Assembly (NCBI RefSeq): GCF_963422355.1
Contig: NC_085103.1
Location: 1,991,731-2,055,730 of the forward strand
Length of the DNA: 64,000 nt
DNA from: Corticium candelabrum
Taxonomy: Eukaryota; Porifera; Homoscleromorpha; Homosclerophorida; Plakinidae
Direction: 5' to 3'
Positions 13,001 to 25,000 of the stretch are shown one piece after another. A program made the translations under genes and the position numbers. Each line of letters starts with the position of its first letter. Positions within the stretch are counted from its first letter, which is position 1. The notes beneath the pieces are model-generated. The model saw only the letters and a list, made by a program, of their open reading frames with translations. It was not told the origin of the DNA and searched no databases.

Positions 13001-16000
13001 GAAAGTGCGAATATATCTTTATGATGGACATCGTAAACGGAGACTTTCAGGTTCACGTTCGGAACGAACACCGTGGAAATCCTAGGGTTACGTATGTGCG
13101 CGATGTAGCGGTAAAGTCACGTGGCGGAGCCGTCATTCATATTCTGAAGGGCCAACTTGTGAAAGTTAATGGTGAGACCATAACGTCGTTTCCTCATTAT
13201 GTGGCAGTTGACGGTACTTGGATACGCCGTGTACAAGGCAAAATACGCGTGTTTCTGGCCAATTCGGGCGTTGTCGTAAAGTTTGACGGAAATCACTTTA
13301 TAGAAGTGACCGTTCCTGACGATTACAAAGAAAAATTGGGAGGCTTGGCTGGTAACTTTAATGGAGATTTCTCGGACGACCTGGAAGGAAGCGATGGCAC
13401 AATTTACAGTCCATCTCATCGATATTATTCCAGCTCATTGCAGACTAGGAGAGCGTACAACTGGTTTGGTATTAGTTGGGCTGTGAACGGAACAGATCGT
13501 TTGATATTGAGCGCCAACGATCCTTGCGTTGATCCCATTGAACCACCACCTCATCCCTGCGATCCGGATCCAGCACTGAGAAGAAAAGCAGAGAACTATT
13601 GTCGTTTCATTTTAAACCGTCAAGGTGCTTACGGACCTTGCCACGACGCCGTTCCTCCCGACTTGTATTTCGAGTCGTGTGTGTTTGACAGCTGTGCTTG
13701 TCCCAATAACATCGAAGAGTGCGCATGCGCGTCTGTTCAAGCTTACGAGGCCATCTGTGCGCGCAGCAATGTAACCGGTTTGGGCTCGGTTATTGACGAA
13801 TGCGATGTTTGTTTCGGAGACGGAACTTCATGCGAACCAAACAGCGCAACGTGTCAAGCGTCGGGAGATCCTCATTACACAACCTTTGATAACGCCGGCC
13901 ATCACTTTCAAGGTCGCTGCGAGTATATCTTGGCAAAGGACTGTGGCAACGACAGTAAGTGGGAGATTCATGTTCGCAACGAACATCGCGGCAGCAGAGC
14001 TGTTACGTACACGAAATCAGTGGCCGTGCGCATTCAGGGCGTCGGTGTTATCAAACTATTAAAGAGTCAGGCCGTCGAAGTCAACGGATTTCCTGTAACG
14101 AAATTCCCGTATATCGTACCAGGTGATAATTCTGTCATTCGTAAACAGTTTGGTCAAGTGAAAGTTTTCCTTGCTGATGCAAACGTCGTGGTTCGATTTG
14201 ATGGCAACCATCTAGTTCAAGTGTCTGTTCCTCCAGAATATTTCGATCGTCTGTGTGGACTCTGTGGTACTTACAATGGCGATTTTTCAGACGATTTGCA
14301 ATTACGCAATGGCAGCGTAGTCCGCCCCAGTCATCGCTTTAATTCTAAATCGACTCAGTCTGTTTGGGCATACCATACTTTCGGTGTGAGCTGGACCGTT
14401 CTCAGCGGTCAGCGTATTCTCATCCCAACTACGGATACGTGCGTCGATGATGTTGTTCCGCCTCCTCATCCTTGTGATGGAAATCCTTATCTGCGGGCTA
14501 AAGCAGAGCAGCGATGCCGCGTTATTACCAACGCTCACGGTCCATACCGTGAGTGTCACGGCGTCACGGACGAATCCAATGGGTATGAATCGTGTGTCTT
14601 CGACACGTGCGCCTGCGGCGATCGACCCGAATGCTATTGCGGTGCCGTGCTGGCGTACGAAGAAATGTGTAAGCGTCGTGGCGTTTCTAACATTGGAACA
14701 GTCATTGACGAGTGTGGCGTTTGCTTTGGAGACGGATCGTCATGCACACCCGGTGTATTTTGTCAAGCATCCGGTGATCCTCACTACAGAACGTTTGACG
14801 GTCTCGGTCATCATTTCCAGGGTCGCTGTGAGTACGTTCTTGCGAGGGACTGCGGAGGCACTGACTTCAGTGTGCACGTGAGAAACGAGCCGGCATCTCC
14901 TGCCAGCGATGTGACAGTGACAAGAAGCGTTGCCGTCAAGGTTGGCGGTGCCGGCGTTATTCAACTACTTCGGAACAACGTCGTCGTAGCGAATGGGAAA
15001 ACAGTGACCACCTTTCCATATTTCGTTGGCGCACACGCTATTATCAGTCGGCTTCCTCCACGCTGGATTCTAGTGCGTCTGTCCGAATCTAGAGTAAATG
15101 TACGGTTTGACGGATCGAGCACAGTACAAGTCGCTGTACCAGAAGATTATTTCAACGGTACGTGTGGTCTGTGTGGTTTCTACAATGGCGAAGCATCTGA
15201 CGACATGAAAACGGCGAATGGTACCGTACTTGTTGCGAGTAACCCTCATCATTCGAGATCGTCTGCATCGGTCTATTCCTACCATACATTTGGTATAAGT
15301 TGGACAGTTATTGGTTCTGATCGCTTGCTGCTAGGTGAAAGCGATACATGCACTGACCCTGTTATTCCTCCTCCACATCCTTGTGATGGGCAAGCTCAGG
15401 TTCGAGCTGACGCAGAGAGATATTGTTCGTTTATTAGGAATGCGCGAGGACCATACGGAAAGTGTCACGGAGTGATAGATCCTACTAATCACTACGAATC
15501 GTGTGTGTTTGATACTTGCGCTTGCGGTGGAGACACAAACTGTGCATGCGACTCGGTTGCAGCTTACGAGACACTATGTGGCAACTTTAACGTGACCAAC
15601 CTAGGCTCGGTCGTCGATGAATGCGGAGTGTGCTTTGGGGATGGTTCAGCGTGCACTAATCCTGGAGCTACATGTCAGGTAGTTGGTGGTCCTCATTACA
15701 CCACGTTTGACAACGCAGGTCATCATTTTGAAGGATACTGCGAATACATTCTAGCGCAAACTAACGACTTTTCAATGCACATTGAAAATGGTCCATGTTG
15801 TCAGAAAACAGACGCGACTGTAAGGAACTGTGCCATTAGCATTAGGAAAGTTGGTGTCGTGCAGCTGAATGAAGATCAAAGTGTACTTGTAAACGGAATA
15901 ATAGTCGAGAACTTTCCGTATACTATCGCGGCAGACGGCAGTCGCATTTCCATTCTTAACGGTCGAGTTCGACTGTGGCTTGCTAATTCTGAGGTAATCC

Positions 16001-19000
16001 TCTTGTGGGACGGAAAGAATGCCTTCCTTCAAGTGGACGTCCCCACTACATATAAGAACAGAACCATCGGTTTGTGCGGTAACTACAACGGCGACCCTAA
16101 CGACGATCTGACGTTAAGAAATGGATCGGTAGTTTTCGCAAGTGACTTGCGTGCGTCTCAATCACAGCAGTCTATGTGGACCTACTATGACTTTGGAACG
16201 AGTTGGTCCGTTAACGGTACCGAACGGTTACTGCTAGACGCGTTTTCTATATGTGATGATCCTGAACCCACTGATCCGCATCCTTGTGTTGCAAACGCTG
16301 CTTCTAAGCCGGAAGCGGAAAAGTATTGTCGCTTTGTTACTGATACACGTGGGCCATTCGGTGCCTGTCATGCTACCGTCAATCCACAGATTTACTATGA
16401 AGCCTGTCTATCTGAGACATGCCGCTGTAGAGGGGATACGGCGTGTGCATGTAAGGCAATCACGTCATACGAAACGGTGTGCCGTACGAAGAGAGTACAG
16501 CAACTGGGCACGGTTGTCGACGAATGCGGTATTTGTTTCGGTGACGGTTCCACGTGCCTCCAAGCTGGTGCCACCTGCCAAGCTTCCGGTGATCCTCATT
16601 ACGTCACGTTTGACGGTCTCGGCCATCATTTCCAAGGACACTGCGAGTATATATTAGCGCAAGACTGCAAAGCCAATGACTTTAAGATACATGTGAGGAA
16701 TATTGGTAATACGGTGACAGTGACGAGAGCCGTGGCCATTGATATCCGCGGTGTTGGCCATTTGAGCTTGCTTCAAGGTCTTGCGGTGGAAATGAACGGC
16801 ATTAGCGTTGATACCTTTCCCTACGTTGTGCCTGGCGATGGCTCTAGAGTGACTAAAATTCCCGGAAGAGTAAGAGTATACCTCGCATCGTCGGGTGTTG
16901 TTGTATTATGGGATGGGTCACATATGGTTCAGGTGACTGTACCGAATACATACAGTAACAGAACTTGCGGTCTTTGTGGACAGTTTAACGGCATCCCATC
17001 GGATGACTTGGAAACACGCAACGGCATCGTTTATACTCCTAGTCACCCCAGTTATTCGTCTTCTGATCGCTCTAACAAAGCGTACCACGCTTTTGGCGTC
17101 AGCTGGGCGGTAGCAAAGTCCGACTGGCTGATCATCGACTCCACAGTCATGTGCGTTGATCCTGTTCTGCCTCCTCCTCATCCATGTGACGACAAAGCAG
17201 CTATCAGGCAAAATTCGGAGAAATACTGCAAAATCATTACGGATATCCAAGGCCCTTACGGCAATTGCCATGCCACGATACCGCCACAAAATCATTACGA
17301 ATCGTGCGTGTTTGATAGCTGCCAGTGCGACGGTTGTGACGAGAATGCTTGCGACTCTGTTCGTTCGTACGAGCTACTGTGTCAAGCTCGTGGTGTCACC
17401 GATATCGGATCGGTTCTCGACGAGTGTGATGTCTGTTTTGGCGACGGCAGTCGGTGTCAGAATATCGGTGCGACGTGTGTGGCGTCTGGAGATCCACATT
17501 ACAATACTTTCGACGGCGCAGGTCATCATTTCCAGGGTAAGTGTGAGTACATATTGGCTGAAGATTGCTCTGCAAACAAAGCGTTTTCTGTACATGTTCG
17601 CAACGAACACCGTGGAAATGCGGCCGTCACTTGGACGAAATCCGTAGCCGTTGTAGCCCCTGGGCTCGGTTCTCTCTTGCTACTGTGGAATGGTGTCGTT
17701 ATTCACAATAACATCGAAGTAACGACATTTCCCAGGACGACGCCCGATGGGACGCGAATTTCTAAGAAACCGAGAAGCACGCGAGTCCGCCTGCCAGGGT
17801 CGGACGTTATCGTCACGTGGGACGGTAATCACATGGTACAAGTGTCCGTACCTACATCATTCGAAGGTAAGACATGTGGCCTGTGCGGATTCTTCGACGA
17901 CGACTACACGAACGATCTCAAATTACGAAATGGAAGTGTGGTACATCCGAGTCATAAGACCTACTCGAGATCTAGACAGAGCGTCTATGCTTATCACATA
18001 TTCGGAATAAGCTGGGCTGTTTCTGCTAGTCAGTCGCTTCTATTGGGCGACGGAGAAGTTTGTGTCGACGGCACTATACCACCTCCTCACTCTTGTGACG
18101 GAAAGACGCAGATACGAGCTAAAGCTGAGCAGTACTGCGACTTTGTACGTAACGTTCAAGGTCCTTATACTGGCTGCCATACTACTATCGATCCTTTGGA
18201 GGGTTTTGAGGCTTGCGTGTTTGACGTCTGTTCGTGCGGTGGAACGGAAAGCTGCGCCTGCGGTGCCGTCCGCGCGTACGAAACGCGCTGCCGTACCCAA
18301 GGGGTGCAATATCTCGGCTCTGTTGTCGACGAGTGCAGTGTTTGCTTTGGAGACGGTTCATCGTGCGAGGGAGGCGCGTCGTGCCAAGCTTCGGGCGACC
18401 CACACTATTCCACTTTCGATGGTGCCGGTCATCATTTCCAGGGTCGATGCGAGTACACTTTGGTTTCCGACTGCGTTTCGGGCGATTTCTCCGTCCACGT
18501 ACAGAACGAAAATCGAGGTAGCGCACATGTCACTTGGACGCGATCGGTTGGTATTCGCGTGAAAGGCGGGAGTGTTATACAGCTATTGCAGAATAGGAAA
18601 ACATACGTCAGCAGTCGTGAAGTGACCCGTTTCCCTCACACCGTCGGCGTGGACGGAACCCGCATCACTCGACAAGGAAACAAGGTCCGCGTTTGGCTGG
18701 CAAATTCTGCTGTTGTCGTGCGTTGGGATGGATACCATCTGGTAGAAGTGATAGTGCCCGATACGTACAAAAGCAAGACATGCGGACTGTGCGGAACGTA
18801 CGACGGCGACTATACGAATGACCTTGAAGGACCAGATGGAACAGTATACACTCCTAGTCACCGCACGTATTCTCGTTCTACCCAGTCTTTGTCCGCATAT
18901 CATGCTTTCGGAAAGAGTTGGACCGTTCTCGGTAATAAACGCCTACTATTACAGAGCACTGATACATGCACCGATTCCGTCACCCATCCACAGGATCCTT

Positions 19001-22000
19001 GCACAGTTCATCCTCAAGTGCGAGCAAATACCGAGCAATATTGTCAATTTATTCTTGAGACTCAGGGTTTGTATGCAGCTTGTAAAGCCCCAACCAATAG
19101 CACTCTGGCAGCTCTAGACTCCAACTTTTACTACGAGAACTGTTTATTTGATACGTGTGCAGCTGGCGGAGACAAGAGCGTGGCTTGCAACTCGGTTAAA
19201 GCATACGAGAGCGAGTGTCGGCGTCGCGGTGCGGACATCGGCTCCGTCGTCGACCGATGCGGCGTTTGCTTCGGAGACGGCAGCACTTGCGCCGCCTCTC
19301 GAGCAACGTGTACAGCAAGCGGTGATCCTCATTACTCGACATTTGACGGGGCAGGTCATCATTTCCAAGGGGCATGCGAGTACATCCTGGCGAAAGATTG
19401 CACAAACGAGGACTTTTGTGTTCATGTGAGAAACGAGCATCGTCATGGCAGCAACAGAGTGACATATACCAAATCGGTTGCTGTACGTATTAGAGGACTC
19501 GGTGTCGTTAAGATACTTAGTGGCAGAGTAGTTACAGTTAACGGTCAGACTGTCACACATTCGAGAACGTTGACGGACGGCAGTCAGTTGGATATATCTC
19601 ACAATGCAGTGACACTAACGCTCACGACGGACGTCGTGATTAAGTTTGACGGATCGCACTTTGCACAAGTGTCGGTGCCAGGTGACTATTTGAACAAAAT
19701 GTGCGGTCTCTGCGGGAGCTACGACAATCAATGGATGAACGACCTGACCTTGAGCGATGGACGTGTGATGATGGCGAGTGCTCGTAAATACTCTTCTTCT
19801 GCTCAGTCGTTGAAGGCGTACCACGATTTTGGTGTAAGTTACAAGGTCACTGGTGCTTGTCGTCTATTGCTGGGCGTAAATGAAACATGCCAAGACTCGC
19901 CGACACCTCCTCAACATCCTTGCGACGGTACTAACCATAGATCGAGTGCTGAGCAGTTTTGTCAGGTAGTTAAGGACCCGAACGGCCCTTACGGTAGCTG
20001 TAAGGACGTTGTTGACTTGACGGAAGCGTTCGAGTCTTGTGTCTTTGACGTTTGCGCATGCGCCGGTAACAGTTCATGTGGTTGTAACATAGTAAAAGTA
20101 TTTGAGAGTGAATGCCGTCGCTTGGGAGGGCAAGTTGTCGGAACAATCGTAGACGTATGCGGCGTTTGTAATGGAGATGGTCAGAGCTGCCTTGATGACT
20201 ACGGACAATGCACAGCGTCGGGGGATCCCCATTACTTCACATTTGATGGATATGGACATCACTTCCAAGGTCGCTGCGAGTACGTATTCGCCGAAGACTG
20301 CGTCGGAGGTGACTTCTCAATTCACGTTGTCAACGAAAATCGTCATGGCAGCAGTCGCGTGTCGTACACGAAATCGGTTGCGATCAAGGCAAGAGTTGTG
20401 GGAGTAATCAAATTGCTGATGAATGACGTCGAGGTTAACGGACAGAGTGTTGACATCTTTCCTCATCGATTGGGATCGGACGGCACTACTATTGAAAAGA
20501 GGTTTGTTGAAGTGACCGTGACACTCGGATTGTCAGGTGTCGTGGTGAAATGGATCGGTGTGAGCAGTTATGTTAGGGTTTTGGTTCCGCCGAATTACAA
20601 AGAGCGTACTTGTGGATTGTGCGGAACGTTTGACGGTAACCGTACCAACGATCTCCGCCTACGTGATGGTTCCGAAGTGGCGGCGAGTAACCCGAGCTAT
20701 TCATCATCACAAAAATCGAGAAACGCTTATCACTCGTTTGGCACTGATTGGACTGTTCCTGTTGCCAGCCGTCTGTTGTTACGTACTGCAGATTCTTGTA
20801 GCGATGATAGCACGGCTCCGGATGATCCATGTAATGTAGTGAGCAGTAGCTTGCCTGCTCCAGCAGAGCGACGGAGACAAGCCGATAGCATATGTCAGGA
20901 TATCGTGGATACGAATGGTCCTTATGCTGGTTGTCATGCAGTAGTCGACACTAAGCTGTACCATGAATCGTGTCTCTATGATGTGTGCGCGTGTGGCCTA
21001 AATGCAGATTGCGCTTGCGCTTCTGTCGTTGCCTACGAGAAGGAATGCAGCAACCGTGGAGTGACGAACATTAAGTCTGTTGTTGATAATTGCGGTGTTT
21101 GTCATGGCGACGGCACTTCGTGTCGAAAGGATTATGCTACGTGCAACGTGTACAGTGATCCTCACGCTGCGGTTACAGGACAAAAGCAAAGATTTTTTAC
21201 GTTTGATAATCTTATTCATTTTTTTCAAGGTAAATGCGAGTACGTTTTGGCTCGGGACTGCACTGGAAATCTCTTTGATATTCACATTGAAAACGACCAT
21301 CCGTCATCTGGTGTTATTCACACATCGTGGACGACTGGTCTCTCTGTACGTGTAGCTGGCCTTGGTGTGATCAAAGTAGTTCATACTGCGACGGATACGA
21401 CAGTGTACTTGAATGGAGTCCTACTTACTCGACCTTCTGAGAACAACGGAATCGATGGCTCTCAGGTCATTGTTTCTAGTTTCTTAGAAGATCAAGTGGA
21501 CATTTATTTGGCAAGTTATGATGTCAAAATCACTTTCTATGGTAACTATGAGATCATAGTGTCAATTCCGCCGTCGTTGAAATCCCGTATGTGCGGCCTG
21601 TGTGGAAACTACAACGGCATTACAAGCGACGATTTGATACTACCGAACGGTATATCTCTCAACGCCAGCAATATAAACGGTTCTGCGTCTTCACAGTCGG
21701 TTAATAATTATCACAAGTTTGGATTGAGTTGGTCTGTGGAAGGCGATGATAGACTAAGTCTTGCCCCCAGTTACCAATGCCCAGACGAGTTTTCTCCACC
21801 TTTGTGCGAGAGGAAGCCACAATTAAAGAAGGATGTTGAACTATTTTGTAACGTTGTTATAGATTCCACTGGTCCGTTTGCAAGATGTCACTCTTCGATC
21901 TCTCCCAATTCATTGAACCAGCAGTGCATACTCGATTCTTGCTCTCAGAACGGCAGTCTACTATTCGGTTGTTCTGCAATCAGATCATATCAGAGCCAGT

Positions 22001-25000
22001 GTGAACGGCGCTTGCGCACTTTGCTTGGTCCTACGGTATTGAATTGCTCAACAGGTAATTAGGTTAAAATTTAGCCTATACTTCTATATTTGTATAAAAT
22101 AGCTACTTGTGGCTTGCTGTGCAGATGCTTGTGCAGATTTTAGTCCATGTTTCCAAGGAGTGACTTGTACAAACGATTTGAGCCTTCTACCGCCGTATAC
22201 GTGTGGTAGCTGTCCGTCTGGGTATTTAGGAGACGGGCAAACGTGTGTGGATATCGATGAAGTATGCTAGAAAAATCAATCGCTAGCTGTGTATAAATAA
22301 TGTTGTAACTTTGTTCTTAGTGTGGAGATGCCACGCCATGTTCCAGTGTTGTCACGTGTCAAAACTCACCGGGAGGATTTAGTTGTGCCGCTTGTCCGTT
22401 GGGTTACGCCGGCGGCGCGAGAACCGGTAGCGGTTTGCAGGACGCGCGTACAAACATTCAGGTGTGCTGGTCATGAAATGATTTGTCAGACTTGAAAGTT
22501 ACTTTGTGCTGCTTTCTAGGTTTGTGTCGATGTCGATGAATGCCTAACTAATAACGGTGGATGCGACTCAAGAACCAGCTGTACTAACAAAATTGTGAGT
22601 CTTCACACGTTGGTATCTTGTAATAGTGTAATAGGAATCTGTTCTTCTAGGGTTCGTTCGAATGCGGGCCTTGTCCACATGGATACACAGGAACTGGTCT
22701 GACAGGTTGCGTGCTTGGTGACTATTGTCTTCTGGGTCTTGATAATTGTCATGACCAGTTGGGTACTTGTACGTCCACTGGTCCCGGTCTGTACAAGTGC
22801 GAGGTCAGTTCCACTTTGTAAGATTATGTTTACACTGAATAATAATTGTTGGTGATGTTGTGGTGTAGTGTAAACCTGGATACGCTGGTAATGAAACATT
22901 ATGCGCCACGGATACGGATCAGGATGGCGCTCCCGACAACGCGATACCTGGATGTACCGACTCCAGATGCGAAGCGGTAACTTTTACATTTCTATTATTG
23001 CGTGTGTTCGGTTCAACTACAATATTGTTCAGGACAACTGTCCTTCAAAACCGAATAGTGGACAAGAAGACGCAGATGGAGATGGAACAGGTGACGCGTG
23101 CGACAATGACAGCGACAACGATGGCAGAGCAGATACAAGCGTAATGACATTTAGTGGCCTGCATGATCCTCGAGTACATTTACTCTGTGTTATTTGCAAT
23201 TTTAGGACAATTGTCCTTTTGTTACGAATGCTAACCAGGCTGATAGAGACGGTGACGGTGTTGGTGATGTGTGTGACAACTGTCCTTCGGACAGTAACGC
23301 TGATCAAGCTGATGCTAACAACGACGGTAGAGGCAACGCTTGCTCGTCCGACAGCGACGGCGACGGAGTCGACAATGCGAATGACAACTGTGTGGACGTT
23401 CCGAATCCAAAGCAAAACGATACTGACAATGATGGTCTAGGCGACAAGTGCGACAACTGTCCAAATAAATCTAATGCTAATCAACTCGATGATGACGGAG
23501 ATTTGGTGGGAAACGAATGTGATACCGATCTAGACAGGTTATTATTTAAGATGTTATATATATATACATATTACGTTTGTTATTTCTCTCTGTTTGTACA
23601 AAGAGACGGAGATGGATATCAAGATACCATCGACAACTGTGCTGACGTGCCTAATAGTCAACAAACGGACTCGGATAGTGATGGCGTTGGTTAGCATACG
23701 TTTTGTGTTTCATGACGAATTTGCGACATTAATTTTGACTCTTAAACTGTAGGCGATGCGTGCGACGATGATAAAGACAATGATGGCGTCACAGATAACA
23801 GCGACAATTGTCCGCTAATAGCGAATGCTAACCAAACCGACAGCAATAGTATGTGTTCTGATTTTATCGAACTTCGGATCTAATCGTTGTTCATATTTAG
23901 GTGACGGGGTCGGAGATGCTTGTCAGAACGACGAAGATGGCGATGGAGTGATCGATTCTTCTGATGCCTGTCCTAAGAATAGTGGAGTTACAGCTACTGA
24001 TTTTAGTCAATTTCAGTTGATATATCTTATCGGAACTGTTAGCGGCATCGAGTGGGTTATATTGAATCAGGTAAAAGCATACATTTCGTCCGAGAATAGA
24101 GGAAGGAGTATAATGTACTACTTACTTATGTTCTAGGGCAAAGAGATCAAACAGCTACTTAATAGTAATCCTGGAGCTGCTATAGGTAGTTTGGTGTGTG
24201 TTTGGTAATAGTATCTCTGCTCATATTGCTTTTGATTTAGGATACGATAGTTTTGGAGCCGTAGACTACGAAGGGACTTTCTTCGTCGACACGACAAGAG
24301 ATGACGACTTTATGGGGTTCGTCTTTGCGTACCAGAGCAGCAGCCGGTTTTACCTTGTCGATTGGAAGCAAGGAACGCAAACATACTTGGGCCAAGGAGT
24401 TGCTGGAGTAACCATTAAGGCAAGACTGAAATGCACATAACATGTTTAGTTAACATTGTCAGTTATCGATAGAGAGTTCAAAGCAGTACAGGACCCAGCA
24501 ACGCTCTTAATTATGCACTATGGGAAACTGAAACAACTTCTAATCAGGTTTCGAGTCATTACAGATACTTTGTTACGTACATTACTATCTTAATACACTA
24601 TTTTGTTCCTCTCTTGATGAAAGGTTTACAAACTTTGGCATGATCCCAATAATTTGGGCTGGCAAGACCGCACATCATATCAGTGGAAGCTAAAGCACAG
24701 GCCAGGAACGGGTTTGATTAGGTAGATATGGCGTATCGCTGACCCGAATTGTTTACAGCCTACACGTATATTGGTTTGTAGAGTGCAGATATTTCAAGGG
24801 ACAAGCAAAGTCGTAGACAGCGGTGATGTGTACGACAAAACGTACGCTGGAGGTCGCTTGGGTGTATACTGCTTTTCGCAAGAACAAATCATTTGGTCAC
24901 AATTGTCATATTCATGTGTCGACAGGTAGACTTTATTAAATATAATTGCATTGCGCAAGTTTAGATGTAGACTGTAATAATTATTACTTTAGGTTGGATT

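Noticed and set aside
24137..24240. Exon 13 extended to GGTAGTTTG before GTGTGT at 24195
   Set aside because: Only a donor at 24186 (ATAG|GTAGTT) joins in frame to 24241 and gives the conserved [12 protein letters not shown] of the TSP C-terminal domain.
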